From a virus, in the IMG/VR virus record IMGVR_UViG_3300046727_000310, positions 1-50,306 of that record: a stretch of DNA of 50,306 nucleotides, one strand, 5' to 3'. This document shows positions 17,955 to 27,387 of this stretch, one piece after another. Made by a program: the position numbers and the translations under genes. The notes beneath the pieces were generated by a model, which was not told the DNA's origin, searched no databases, and saw only the letters and a program-made list of their open reading frames with translations. Within the stretch, counting starts at the first letter, position 1; each line of letters opens with the position of its first letter.

Positions 17955-20900
17955 TGGCCAGGACCAAGCACAAGCCGCGCGTCGGCTATCAGGGTGGCGG
18001 CGCTATCCCACCTCCTATCCCGGTTGCTGATCCAGGCGCAGGTGCTGGACCTACGACCGGCACGGTAGGAGGCGCAACGCCTCCGCCTATCCCCATTGCC
18101 GATCCTGGCTCTGCCGGTTCCAGCGGCGGCGGCAACTACAACACTTCAGGCCTGATGTTCGCGGCTCCGAGACCTGCGATGCCTCAAGCGCATCGCCGTA
18201 TGCGCCGTCCAATGCGGCGTGTTGGTTACCAGGACGGCGGCGCTGTGGCTTATGATGAGTCAGTACCGCAACCGATAATGCGACCGAAACCGAGGCCAAA
18301 AGCGCCCGACGATACCGTCTATCCTACGACCGGTCCCGACTGGAGCGACACAAGTGTCGACCCTTATCAGGCTGCCATGGCGGTCGGCTACGCGGGCGGT
18401 GGAACTGTCGGCGCTCAAGACGGCTCAGTGCAACCCGGTGCCGACATAAACAAGCGTGCCGCCCTACTAGCGGGGTTGCGCAAGCGTTACGACGCCATGA
18501 TCGCTATGGCGCAGGGTGCGCTGGCGCACCGAGACGAGAACGCAGCCGTCCGTTTTGCCCAGCGGGCGCACGATATGGTGCCGGACGGCAAGAGCCTGAT
18601 CCTGCATGTGCAGCCCGATGGCAACGTCCTGGCGATCGTCCACGATCCGCGTGGCGGCGAGCAGAGCCGACACGTCATGACGCCGGATCAGTTCCACCAT
18701 TATTTAATCGGTCCCGCGACCAGCTTCGACCATGTGATCGACAACGGCGTGGGGCACAATCTTGGCATCGCTTCCGGGCGGCCGACGCCGCGCGTGCCGG
18801 AGCATCCCGCCGATCCAATCCACAAGGTGCGCCAGGTGCTGCAGCATACCCGCAAGATGTTTGGCGTCGACAGGATCGGCCAGGCGCCGCCGCGCATAGG
18901 GTATGCGGCGGGTGGTGAGGTTTACACCGACGAACAAGGACGAACGTCTCCTGCGGATGTACGGGATACTTTGTTCGACGAACAAGGAAATTTAATATTT
19001 GCAGGAGATGCTCGGCAATATGCAGCGGGTGGCCCGGTACGCGGTTACGATGATGGCGGTGAGGTCGACGATACGTTGCCGCCGGATCCGCCATGGACCA
19101 GCCAGGATGAACGGGACAACCCGCCGCCGCCCGATGTTCCGGCTGACAACTCAATCGACGATTACATGCTCAACGCGCAACGTGGTGCGGCATCGGCGCC
19201 AGCGCAGCAACCGGTGCAAGAGCCGGTGTCGGGCGAAACTGACATAGGCACGTTGCTGTCGAGATCTGGCTCCAAGCTCTATAGTGGGATGGATGAGCGT
19301 ATTCGGGCCGAGCAGGCGGCCAAAGCTGCCGTGCTGCCGAGAGCTTGGGGTTCCGTCAAGCAGGCGCTTGCCGACTACATCAACGGTGCCAACGCGGCAC
19401 CGCCTGCGCAGGTAGAACAGGCCCTCAACGAGGCAGCCAATAGAGACCCCGCTGGCGATACGCCGAAGCATGTGCAGGATGCGATTGTCAACGAAGCTCC
19501 TGCTGGCCCGACACCGATCGATCCGACCGGTTATATGCCTGAGAAGCCGCCAGCTGGCAGCGGGACTTCCGGCATCGCTGCGACTAACCCGCAGAAAGCC
19601 GCCGACGCACTTTCGGAGCCGCCAAATTGGATGGAGCATGCAGGATACGCTCCGGTTCAAACCGGGTATGGCGGCCCGCAACAACGGCAGGCGAATGATC
19701 CTAATTCGCCGGAAGCTTATGCTGCGCGACATTATGGCAACGATCCGGCGAGGCGCGATGCATTTTTGGCATATGGATTTTGGAGTCGGACCCAGCCTGA
19801 ATACGATAAGCTTGTAGCAAACGAGGCTGCGCACAAGCTGACGCCAGAGAGTGCCGCTCGACTAGATGAATTGACCAAACAGCGCGACGAGGCAGTAGCG
19901 CATTATTCACACAGGTGGGGGACTTTCGATGGTAATACACTAAAGAACGCCCTCACAGCGCCTGGACAACCAATTGCACCGCCAAAATACCTAACTGATA
20001 CGCCAAAACTAAACGTTAACTTTGGCGGTAGAATTGATCCTAGTTACGTTGCTGGCCAGCGTGTCTACGGTCCGTATGATCCTGATCGGCCTGGTACCCC
20101 CACTACCGGCGCTAACGGGCAGCAAGGACAGCAGGGTCAGGGTCGAACAGGGTATGGGGCACCGCTTCCCCGACAACCCAGCAAGGAAGACCTACGGCCT
20201 GTTGGCAGAAACATCAACGGCGTGCCGGTCAATCGCAACGGCGAGATCATCAAGCCGGATGGGACGCTCGAATTCACGCCTCCTAATCAGAGTCAAAGGA
20301 CCGTCATCGATCCGCGCACGGGCGAGCGCCTGGAGATGACCGGCGGCACCGGCATCCCTACGCGACCTCGCGAGGGCACGCCAGGCGGTACCGGCGTGCG
20401 CGGCAGCCTCAACCGGCCGTTCGGGTTTTCGGCCAAAGACCAAGCCTACCAGAACCTGTCGGCCTCCGGTGCGCTCGACATCGTGCCGTCGGATAAATAC
20501 GGCCGATCGCCAGAGCAGCAGGCAGCCGAGGGCTCGCGGCCGTGGACGCAGGACATGTCGCGGCCGATCGGGCGGCCGATGCCGCGCGGCGCGCCGCCGA
20601 TGTACGTCACCGAGCGCCCGGCGCCCTATTACGACCCGAATACCGGACAGGTCGTGACGCCGCCCCAGCAGGTCATGCCAGGCAGCGGGGCGCCAGTCGG
20701 GGTCGCGCCGGGATCGCCGGAAGCCGGAAGGCCTCCGGCTTGGCAGCCGCCGCCCAACATCCCCGGCGCTGTCGGTCAGCAGCCGCCCGCCGACGACCAA
20801 TCCCCCGCCGCCCGCGCAGCGCGGGCATTCCCGATGGCGTCCCAGACGAGACAACGTGTGCAATACCAGGGCACGCTCGAGCGCCAGGCGCAGGAGGACC

Positions 20901-21478
20901 AACTCAAACGCGAGTCGTATGCCACTCGGGACACGCCGGAAAGCAGGATGGCGCGTGCGAAGCTAGCGGACGATGGAAAAACTTTCCGCAGCTTGGCGAA
21001 GGACCAGCAGACTCAATACCACACCGACATGCAGGGGGTCATAGCGGACAACAATAGGTTCGAGCGTGCGTATGAAGCGGTGCAGCGTAATGTTGGTGGC
21101 GCAGCCGCTGAATTATTGAAGGATTACCGCGCAAAAACCATGAACGATCCCAACTACAAGCCCAATGATGACGAACTTGGCGCCATGGTTCATGCTCACG
21201 ATCTGATATTCGGTAGTCAAGGTGCGGCACCGCCTGCGCAAGTACCCAAGCCGGTAGCGCCGTTACCGCAGGGCGGGGTAGCTCCGGCAACTCCGGCACA
21301 GCAGTCGCCGCAGTCGGTGCTACGGGTGCCGCAACCGGCACAAAACCTGGTGCCCGCGCCGCAGCTACGGCAGCCTGCTCCCGCAGCAATTCAAGCTTTG
21401 AAGGCTGACCCCCGACGTCGGGCGGAATTCGATAATTACTACGGTCCGGGGGCGTCTGCACGCTATCTAGGCCAGTAG
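17954..21478 (+). CDS. Large internal virion (ejection) protein 1
   Basis: 1174 residues, starting one base inside the previous stop. Low-complexity Pro/Gly/Ala/Gln-rich chain with recurring GY-x-x-GG-x-V motifs (VGYQGGGAI, VGYQDGGAV, VGYAGGGTV, IGYAAGGEV, YAAGGPVRGYDDGG). One compact helical region lies around residues 170-320 (RAALLAGLRKRYDAMIAMAQ ... MTPDQFHHYL). The C-terminus has a helical block with a coiled look (QRNVGGAAAELLKDYRAK). Such proteins are packed in the head and cross the envelope with the DNA. Identity is from composition and context, not from a specific domain. Confidence 0.65.
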   Translation: MARTKHKPRVGYQGGGAIPPPIPVADPGAGAGPTTGTVGGATPPPIPIADPGSAGSSGGGNYNTSGLMFAAPRPAMPQAHRRMRRPMRRVGYQDGGAVAYDESVPQPIMRPKPRPKAPDDTVYPTTGPDWSDTSVDPYQAAMAVGYAGGGTVGAQDGSVQPGADINKRAALLAGLRKRYDAMIAMAQGALAHRDENAAVRFAQRAHDMVPDGKSLILHVQPDGNVLAIVHDPRGGEQSRHVMTPDQFHHYLIGPATSFDHVIDNGVGHNLGIASGRPTPRVPEHPADPIHKVRQVLQHTRKMFGVDRIGQAPPRIGYAAGGEVYTDEQGRTSPADVRDTLFDEQGNLIFAGDARQYAAGGPVRGYDDGGEVDDTLPPDPPWTSQDERDNPPPPDVPADNSIDDYMLNAQRGAASAPAQQPVQEPVSGETDIGTLLSRSGSKLYSGMDERIRAEQAAKAAVLPRAWGSVKQALADYINGANAAPPAQVEQALNEAANRDPAGDTPKHVQDAIVNEAPAGPTPIDPTGYMPEKPPAGSGTSGIAATNPQKAADALSEPPNWMEHAGYAPVQTGYGGPQQRQANDPNSPEAYAARHYGNDPARRDAFLAYGFWSRTQPEYDKLVANEAAHKLTPESAARLDELTKQRDEAVAHYSHRWGTFDGNTLKNALTAPGQPIAPPKYLTDTPKLNVNFGGRIDPSYVAGQRVYGPYDPDRPGTPTTGANGQQGQQGQGRTGYGAPLPRQPSKEDLRPVGRNINGVPVNRNGEIIKPDGTLEFTPPNQSQRTVIDPRTGERLEMTGGTGIPTRPREGTPGGTGVRGSLNRPFGFSAKDQAYQNLSASGALDIVPSDKYGRSPEQQAAEGSRPWTQDMSRPIGRPMPRGAPPMYVTERPAPYYDPNTGQVVTPPQQVMPGSGAPVGVAPGSPEAGRPPAWQPPPNIPGAVGQQPPADDQSPAARAARAFPMASQTRQRVQYQGTLERQAQEDQLKRESYATRDTPESRMARAKLADDGKTFRSLAKDQQTQYHTDMQGVIADNNRFERAYEAVQRNVGGAAAELLKDYRAKTMNDPNYKPNDDELGAMVHAHDLIFGSQGAAPPAQVPKPVAPLPQGGVAPATPAQQSPQSVLRVPQPAQNLVPAPQLRQPAPAAIQALKADPRRRAEFDNYYGPGASARYLGQ

Positions 21479-21479
21479 C

Positions 21480-24400
21480 ATGGGCGACGCTTACGACGGT
21501 CCTGACTATAACGATAATGCTACGTCGGTACCGTCCGATGGCGATAACTATTTTTCTCAGTTCGAAAACGCTCCTGCCGCGGCCGCTCCTGCGTCCAACG
21601 ACAACTATTTTGCTCAGTTCGAACAACCACCACAGCAGAAACCCCCGGATAATTATTTTGCTCAATTTGAGCAGCAGACAGGGCAACCCGAGCTGCCGCA
21701 AGCCGAGAGCCCGTTCTGGTCCGGCGTGCGCAAGTTCGCGCACGGTATCGGCCCCACGCTCGCGGGCGCGGCGGCGGGCGCTGCCACTATGGGCGGCTAT
21801 GGCGCGGCCGCGGGGACCCTGGGCCTTCCGGGTCTCGGCACCCTTGGCGGTACTTTGATCGGTGGAGCTGCTGGTCTTGTGACCGGCGGCGTCAGCGGAT
21901 ACCTGGCAAGCGAGGCACAAGAAGCAGCCGCTAAGGCGCTGAATTTCGACGATAGTTTGCAGCAAGCAGCCAATGAGGAGGCCAACCCCGGATCGACGCT
22001 GATCGGTGGCGCGCTGACGGCTGCGGTTCCATTCGGCATGGGGCGCGGCGTCGTGACCCTTGGACAGCGGGCGTTCTCCGGCGCCCTCATGGGCGGCGTC
22101 GAAACGGGAAGCGAACTGGCCGAAGGGAAGCCTTTCGATCCGGCGGCGATCGCGCTGAACGTGGGAATGGGCGCGGCCTTCACGCAGCCGCGCAAATTCC
22201 TCACCCCCTTCGAATCCGCGGGAGCACGGTTGGGCACCAGGCTGACCGAGCAGTTCCATGGCAAGGCTGGACCGGACGCTGCCGGTGGCGTCGCCCAGGA
22301 ACAGCCATCGCCTAAAGCCGGAACCACGGTCGAGCCTGGCGCTGCCCCGGCCACGCCAGAGGCGGTGGCTCCGGGCGGCGACAGGGGCGGTCCGGAGGAC
22401 TACGGCAAGGAGGCGCCGGCAGGCGAACCAGCCCCGACCGGGATTTATCGAGACGAGCAAGGAAAATTGCAAGGCAAGCTACGGCTCTACCGGGGGGAAA
22501 CTCCTGGCGCTGGCGCTGCCATGCCTGGAAGCCCCATGGGCGGCGGCTGGTATACGACCGATCTAGCGAAAGCCCAAAAATACGGTGACGTAAATTACAT
22601 CGATATTACCCCTGCTGATCTTAATAAATTTGCTCAAGGGCATGGCGGTACTGACGAATATGTTCTTCCAGACAAGCAATGGCAGGATCACTTCCGATCG
22701 CAGTCCAAACCACTCGAACAACCAGCTGCGGCCGCCGTCCAGCAGGGGGGGGGCACCGAGGGACTAGTCCCCGACCCAGCGCTGGACGCAGCGATCCGCG
22801 CCAAGATGGCGCCCGGGGGTGAAGCTGCAGCCCCGCCGCCGGAACAAGAGCCGGCAGCTCCGGCAACTCCCGCAGCCCCATCGGTTGCCGCCGAGCAGCG
22901 GCCGGGCGATGTGCTGCGCGGTCCGGAGCCTGGTGCGCCGCCACCCGAAGGGCCCATCAGCGACGCAGGTGGTGGCGGTGCAGGCGGCAAGCCACCCCCG
23001 CCTGGAGGGCCTGGAGGGCCGCCTCCGGGGTCCATAACGCCGCTTCCTCCAACCCAGCCGCAGCGCTTCCAGGCACTGCGCAAGCTGATACGGTCCTACA
23101 AGGAGACGTTCCAGCCCGAGACGATCAGCCCGAGGGCGTTCGAGGCCGATCCGCTGTTCGCCAAACGTGCTGTATCAACGCAGGGGGAAGATGACCGGAT
23201 CATCAATGATGGCCTGAAGCGCGAGGCTCTGTGGAATAAAACACCGGAAGCTGATCGGGTTGGCTTCCTGTCCGATATCGAGAACAAGCGGCAGCCGCAG
23301 AACCCCGTGTTTCGGACGCTGGCGCAAACCTACTCCAAGATGCTCGATGCTGCTTACACGCTGGAGAAGCAATACGGCTCCAAGGCCGGCTATATCGAGG
23401 ACTATTTTCCCCATCTTTGGGAGAGACCTAATACGGGGCAGGCCCCGATCGCCGACTACATGCGGCAAACCATCGGCCCGACCGGGTTCCAGAAAGCCCG
23501 CACAATCGATCTGATCGAGCACGGCCTGGCCGCCGGCTACAAGCTCAAGTCTACCAATCCGGAACTACTAGTTCGTGCGCGGCTCATGGCGGGCGCCGAC
23601 ATGCGCAATACCATGGAGCTGCTCGATAGCTTGAAGAAAACCGGGATGGCTGACCGGACTGAAGGCGCTGATCCGCAGGCAATGAAAGCGTTGTCGCGCA
23701 TGGGCTGGCAGATCATCAACGCTCCGGACCGCAAGCAATGGGCGATTGCACCCGATGTCCTTCCGTTGTGGAACAACACCGTTGCGGCGAGGGGGCTATG
23801 GGCCGATCAGGGTCTTGCAGGCGATGCATTCAGGGGCTGGATGGGGTTCAAGGCCGCTTGGGTACCAGTAAAGCTTGCGCTCAGCCTCTTTCACCCCTTG
23901 CACGTCGCCCACATCAATTTCTCCAGTAGCGTCGCGCGGGCGACCGACCAAGCGCTAACTGGCGATCTCGCTGGTGCACTCAAGAGCTTCGGCCAGGCCG
24001 TTTCGCTTCGACAACCCATCGGCGAGATGGGACGGGCCCAGTGGCTTTTGGGCGATGGCGCCCGGACGCCGGAGGGCAGGATCGCCGTCCGGGATATGGA
24101 AGACGGCGGCTTCGCGCCGATGCTGTCGAAAGAGTTGAGCACTGATGCCGGACGGAAACTTACCCAGGCATGGCAAGACATGAGCCCGCTCAAGGTCGGC
24201 TATGAGGGCCTTCGTTTTGCAATCCATCAGATCCAGAAGCCTCTTTTTGAGCAGTGGATTCCACACCTCAAAACTGCGGCCTACCTCAACGACGTGGCGG
24301 CGTTCGCGGAACGGCGGCCTGATCTCTATAACGATCCGGCGAAGCGTGGAATCGCGCTGCGGGCGATCGCTAAGAGCGTCGACAACCGGTTCGGCGAGAT

Positions 24401-25496
24401 GTTCTACGGCGGCCTATTTTGGAACCGCTATGTCAAGGATGCCAGCATCGGCTCCTTCCTGTCGCTGGGCTGGAACCTAGGCTTTGCCCGCGAGTTCGGG
24501 GGGGCCGCCGTTGAGGCCGCCACCCGCCCGCTGGGCCGGATAGTTCCAGGCATGGCCCCGAATGCGGCCCGGCAGATCGCCCGTGATGCAACCAATAAGA
24601 TCAAGTTTGCCAGCATCTACATGGGCACCGCCGCACTCATCGGCGGGGTGATGACCAAGATGCTGTCCGGCGAGGATCCAAAGGACTTGTCCGACTGCAT
24701 TTTCCCGCGGGTCGGCGGGGTCAATCCTGATGGCTCACCGCGGCGCCTCTCGACCATGTTCTACCTGCGCGAAATTCCGATGCTGCAGAAGCACATTGAG
24801 GAACAAGGCGGCGGCATCGGCGGTACGCTTGGAGGTGCAGGCGCCATGCTATGGAACAAGACGCTGTTCCAGCCGCTGAAGGAACTCTGGGAGAACCGGG
24901 ACTATTTCGGCCGTGAAATCTGGGACACCAATGCGCCGGGCTACCAGCAGATCGAGCAGGCGATGAAGCACATCGCGACCGGGCAGCTATCGCCCATGTC
25001 GGTGTCTGGCGCTCAGCGCGCCCAGGAAACCGGTGGCCAGCCGATCGAGACACCCTTGGCCTATCTTGGCTTCGGTCCGGCGCCGGCTTACGCCAACCGG
25101 TCGGCAATTCAGAACCGGATCGGTTATCTCTACCAGCGCTTCGTCGCTCCGGAAACACGGCCGTATCAGGACGAGGATGTCACCCAGGCCCAGCAGGCGG
25201 CGCGCAGCCAGATATTGCTGGCCAAGCAGCACGGTAATTCGGATGAGCTGAACGCCGCCTACGCGGCAGCGCAAAAGGCGGGCATTACGGGCAAGAGCAT
25301 GGTGGCAACCGGGAAGCTGGCTGGCGATCAATTTATGTTCTCGAAATTGCCGCAACAGGAACAAACCGCCGTACTGGATGAAGCCTCACCAGCCGAGCGA
25401 GTGCGCTATCTCCCCCATGCGCTGAAAGCGACTAAGGTCGCTTGGAATGCGGCGCATCAGCCGCAGGCAGCTGCAGCACTCCAGCCTCCGCCCTAG
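21480..25496 (+). CDS. Large internal virion (ejection) protein 2, possible ART-like domain
   Basis: 1338 residues. Three copies of DNYF-[SA]-QFE at residues 22-29, 41-48 and 57-64. A glycine-rich zipper at about 88-145 (GPTLAGAAAGAATMGGYGAA), likely membrane-inserting. A segment at about 330-410 (LRLYRGETPG, GGGWYTTDLAKAQKYG, DITPADLNKF, DEYVLPDKQW) with the R, [ST]-T and Tyr pattern of ADP-ribosyltransferase-like folds. A Pro/Gly linker, then about 800 helical residues like those of large polyvalent or ejection proteins, with further hydrophobic stretches (ASIYMGTAALIGGVMTKML). It probably forms part of the DNA-delivery conduit. The ART assignment is tentative. Confidence 0.65.
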   Translation: MGDAYDGPDYNDNATSVPSDGDNYFSQFENAPAAAAPASNDNYFAQFEQPPQQKPPDNYFAQFEQQTGQPELPQAESPFWSGVRKFAHGIGPTLAGAAAGAATMGGYGAAAGTLGLPGLGTLGGTLIGGAAGLVTGGVSGYLASEAQEAAAKALNFDDSLQQAANEEANPGSTLIGGALTAAVPFGMGRGVVTLGQRAFSGALMGGVETGSELAEGKPFDPAAIALNVGMGAAFTQPRKFLTPFESAGARLGTRLTEQFHGKAGPDAAGGVAQEQPSPKAGTTVEPGAAPATPEAVAPGGDRGGPEDYGKEAPAGEPAPTGIYRDEQGKLQGKLRLYRGETPGAGAAMPGSPMGGGWYTTDLAKAQKYGDVNYIDITPADLNKFAQGHGGTDEYVLPDKQWQDHFRSQSKPLEQPAAAAVQQGGGTEGLVPDPALDAAIRAKMAPGGEAAAPPPEQEPAAPATPAAPSVAAEQRPGDVLRGPEPGAPPPEGPISDAGGGGAGGKPPPPGGPGGPPPGSITPLPPTQPQRFQALRKLIRSYKETFQPETISPRAFEADPLFAKRAVSTQGEDDRIINDGLKREALWNKTPEADRVGFLSDIENKRQPQNPVFRTLAQTYSKMLDAAYTLEKQYGSKAGYIEDYFPHLWERPNTGQAPIADYMRQTIGPTGFQKARTIDLIEHGLAAGYKLKSTNPELLVRARLMAGADMRNTMELLDSLKKTGMADRTEGADPQAMKALSRMGWQIINAPDRKQWAIAPDVLPLWNNTVAARGLWADQGLAGDAFRGWMGFKAAWVPVKLALSLFHPLHVAHINFSSSVARATDQALTGDLAGALKSFGQAVSLRQPIGEMGRAQWLLGDGARTPEGRIAVRDMEDGGFAPMLSKELSTDAGRKLTQAWQDMSPLKVGYEGLRFAIHQIQKPLFEQWIPHLKTAAYLNDVAAFAERRPDLYNDPAKRGIALRAIAKSVDNRFGEMFYGGLFWNRYVKDASIGSFLSLGWNLGFAREFGGAAVEAATRPLGRIVPGMAPNAARQIARDATNKIKFASIYMGTAALIGGVMTKMLSGEDPKDLSDCIFPRVGGVNPDGSPRRLSTMFYLREIPMLQKHIEEQGGGIGGTLGGAGAMLWNKTLFQPLKELWENRDYFGREIWDTNAPGYQQIEQAMKHIATGQLSPMSVSGAQRAQETGGQPIETPLAYLGFGPAPAYANRSAIQNRIGYLYQRFVAPETRPYQDEDVTQAQQAARSQILLAKQHGNSDELNAAYAAAQKAGITGKSMVATGKLAGDQFMFSKLPQQEQTAVLDEASPAERVRYLPHALKATKVAWNAAHQPQAAAALQPPP

Positions 25497-25999
25497 CTTA
25501 GGGGAAGCCGGTCATGGTCCAAATAACGGCGTTCAGCGTTTTTACGAACCATCACCGCTTGCTCCAAGTCAATATAATCGCCAAGAAGAATAGTGCGTCC
25601 ATCAACCGTAATACGAGCATGCCACCTCCCGTCCGGCCGTTGCGATACACCTCGGCAACCGCTGCGATTGTCTTTTCGCAGCCTGTCATTCAAATTTTGT
25701 TTGTTCTTCGCATCGGGGACCGCAAACAGGTTTGCCCAGCTATTATTCGACGGATTACTGTCGCGGTGCTCGATCTGCAGATAACGCGGCGGCCAAGCAC
25801 CGGTCATGAAAAACCACGCCAACCGATGCGCTGGATAGAGTTTATTGGCATAGCCAATCTGGATGTACCCACCCCTTCTCGACGTTCCAGCAATATCGCC
25901 AGGATATCTGCTGCGGCTCCCTCTACCGACACGAATTCTCCAATAGAACTGACCGGTGATTTGATCATAATGCAGGGCGCGCTTAAGCGGGTCGGACAT
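25493..25999 (-). CDS. HNH endonuclease with AP2-like C-terminus, antisense
   Basis: 168 residues from the ATG at 25999, with AGGAGAG 5 bases upstream. Longer in-frame starts are not supported. N-terminal half: HNH of the NUMOD/AP2 type (GYIQIGYANKLYPAHRLAWF, LQIEHRDSNPSNNSWANLF). C-terminal half: AP2-like DNA-binding fold (SGCRGVSQRPDGRWHARI, ILLGDYIDLEQAVMVR). It is opposite to the virion operon, its 3' end touches the stop of the 1338-residue gene, and it resembles the other HNH insertions in this window. Confidence 0.85.
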   Translation of the reverse strand: MSDPLKRALHYDQITGQFYWRIRVGRGSRSRYPGDIAGTSRRGGYIQIGYANKLYPAHRLAWFFMTGAWPPRYLQIEHRDSNPSNNSWANLFAVPDAKNKQNLNDRLRKDNRSGCRGVSQRPDGRWHARITVDGRTILLGDYIDLEQAVMVRKNAERRYLDHDRLPLS

Positions 26000-26081
26000 C
26001 GGTGCTCTCCTGTCCGTCGATTGTATCAGTATGCCCAACCCGAGCAACGTGATCGCTGGAAAGCGAAAAAGGAGAGCAGTC

Positions 26082-26237
26082 GTGCCGCTTGACAAGTCCG
26101 GATCGAAAGCGTCGATCGGCAAGAACATCAAAACCGAGTTGGCCGCAAACAAGCCGCGCAAGCAAGCAATCGCGATCGCACTCGATACAGCTCGGCGTGC
26201 CGGTGCCAAGCTTCCGCCCAAACCGAAGAAAGGATGA
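26082..26237 (+). CDS. Small basic DNA-binding-like protein
   Basis: 51 residues from a GTG at 26082 with AAGGAGAG 8 bases before it. An ATG at 26031 is also in frame but lacks a ribosome site and adds sequence not expected. The product (MPLDKSGSKASIGKNIKTEL, then KPRKQAIAIALDTARRAG) matches a family of about 50-70-residue Lys/Ala-rich proteins common in phages. Function is not known; DNA binding or head packaging is possible. Confidence 0.7.
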   Translation: MPLDKSGSKASIGKNIKTELAANKPRKQAIAIALDTARRAGAKLPPKPKKG

Positions 26238-26551
26238 TGACCATGGCCATGGACCCAGCAGCCCGCAAGGCAATGTTCGCGAATATCGCTAGCAACAAGC
26301 TCCCCGGCACCGGACCGGCGCTTCCGCGGCCGCCTCGAGCGCCTCGGCTGAGCAAGGGCACCGGGCCGATGCCCGCCAGCTATGCCGCGGGGGGGCCGGT
26401 GATCCAAACGCAGGCGAGCCGATTCATGAAAACTGCAGACCAATTCCGCGAGAACATCGAGCGCCAAAGCTATGCTAAGTCTGGCAAAACGGGCGAGATG
26501 TCGAACACCACCAAGGATAAGTCATTGCCCGCGATTAAACCGCGCGCCTGA
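26234..26551 (+). CDS. Small virion-type protein with AAGGPV motif
   Basis: 105 residues. Several ATG codons lie in frame (26234, 26237, 26243), and the AAAGG at about 26228 fits 26237-26243 best. Contains SYAAGGPVIQTQASRFM, the same AAGGPV motif as the internal virion proteins at 16989 and 17954, followed by a charged helix. Probably another minor internal virion protein. Overlaps the previous stop. Confidence 0.6.
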   Translation: MMTMAMDPAARKAMFANIASNKLPGTGPALPRPPRAPRLSKGTGPMPASYAAGGPVIQTQASRFMKTADQFRENIERQSYAKSGKTGEMSNTTKDKSLPAIKPRA

Positions 26552-26569
26552 TTTACCCAGGAGTTCCGA

Positions 26570-26734
26570 GTGCCGACGGGCGATGAATGGTTCCTGTCCC
26601 GAATCACATAGCTCGGGAAAGCCAAGGACGGTCAAACTCTCTCGTTGGTTGACATCAGACCGATCTGCGGAGTGTGGCACTCAGAAGCTTCTTGCGGGAC
26701 CATTCATTGCGCACACACCCAAAGCCGAGCATAA
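26570..26734 (+). pseudogene. Small ORF broken by an in-frame TAG
   Basis: AGGAG lies 6 bases before a GTG at 26570. The frame reads MPTGDEWFLSRIT, TAG at 26609-26611, then LGKAKDGQTLSLVDIRPICG and on to a TAA at 26732-26734. One base change (CAG to TAG) would explain the stop, since Gln fits the context. TAG is used as a normal stop elsewhere (for example 2581-2583), so code change is unlikely. It may be a decayed gene, a sequencing error, or rare read-through. Confidence 0.35.
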
Positions 26735-26741
26735 ATGGCCC

Positions 26742-26936
26742 ATGACCAGATCGCATAAAAAGACCCCGATCGCCGGCTTCACCACCGAGCGCAGCGAAAA
26801 GGCTTTCAAGCAGGTGGAAAACCGGCGACAGCGTGCCGCTGTGCGTGCAGGGCAGGAATTCATTCCCGAGTCATACGGACCCAAGGATGGACGGCAATGG
26901 CTCGGCAAGGACTATCCAAAAGCCTTGCGCAAATAA
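26742..26936 (+). CDS. Small basic protein, 64 residues
   Basis: From ATG 26742: MTRSHKKTPIAGFTTERSEK, then KQVENRRQRAAVRAGQEF, ending GKDYPKALRK. The N-terminal extension of the open frame (to 26472) has no protein character. Basic and helical, like small phage proteins of unknown function. Last forward gene of the virion operon. Confidence 0.6.
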   Translation: MTRSHKKTPIAGFTTERSEKAFKQVENRRQRAAVRAGQEFIPESYGPKDGRQWLGKDYPKALRK

Positions 26937-26961
26937 ATCGTCGCGGCGTTTCACGTGAAAC

Positions 26962-27210
26962 TCAACAATCCTCTCCTTGCGCCATGTGGCGGCTTATTGC
27001 CTTCTGGTCGTGATATTCCAAATTCTGTGGTTCAACCCATCGGATCAGCCGAACTTCGACCTCGACAACACCGCACCCGCCAGCAAGGCAGGTCTTGGCC
27101 TTGCGGAGGGAATCTTCGCTCGGGAAAAGAGCTGTTCCGTCCGCGTCGGCCTCGAGTTGGTGCTGCCAATCGATGCCGTCCATGAAGCATCGAACCGTTC
27201 CGTCCGCCAT
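26962..27210 (-). CDS. Small hypothetical protein near the integrase
   Basis: 82 residues: MADGTVRCFMDGIDWQHQLE, then DGTALFPSEDSLR, CGVVEVEVRLIRWVEPQNL. A small protein of this pattern (DG.xWQH.LE...CG.VEVEVR..RWV) is common in Bradyrhizobium-type genomes. It is antisense to a weaker open frame. It could be the last gene of the leftward operon after the integrase, although 177 bases separate them. Function unknown. Confidence 0.7.
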   Translation of the reverse strand: MADGTVRCFMDGIDWQHQLEADADGTALFPSEDSLRKAKTCLAGGCGVVEVEVRLIRWVEPQNLEYHDQKAISRHMAQGEDC

Positions 27211-27387
27211 CTTCCGCCTCCTGCGGCTCTAGGCGCCGCGTTGCCTGTTCAATCGCTACTGACATTCAATGATTCCAATGGCCCCGCGCTTTTGGGCGCT
27301 GAGCGGAAACACCCCTTAACCAATTGAAATCGCTAGATCCTGGTAGTGTATGCTAGTCATCGATGTTCGCGTTGCGTTTACGGTGAT
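27211..27387. other. Gap downstream of the integrase: no gene seen
   Basis: 177 bases between the integrase stop and the small antisense gene. Contains short GC-rich inverted repeats (for example GCGC-TTTTGG-GCGC near 27287-27300) and a repeat TTTACGG at about 27376-27394. Phage attachment sites often sit next to the integrase, so attP could lie here, but without the chromosomal site I cannot identify a core. No tRNA-like sequence was recognised. Confidence 0.3.

Noticed and set aside
27211-27387. tRNA or attP core beside the integrase
   Set aside because: No cloverleaf or tRNA 3' end was found, and the core cannot be set without the host junction.
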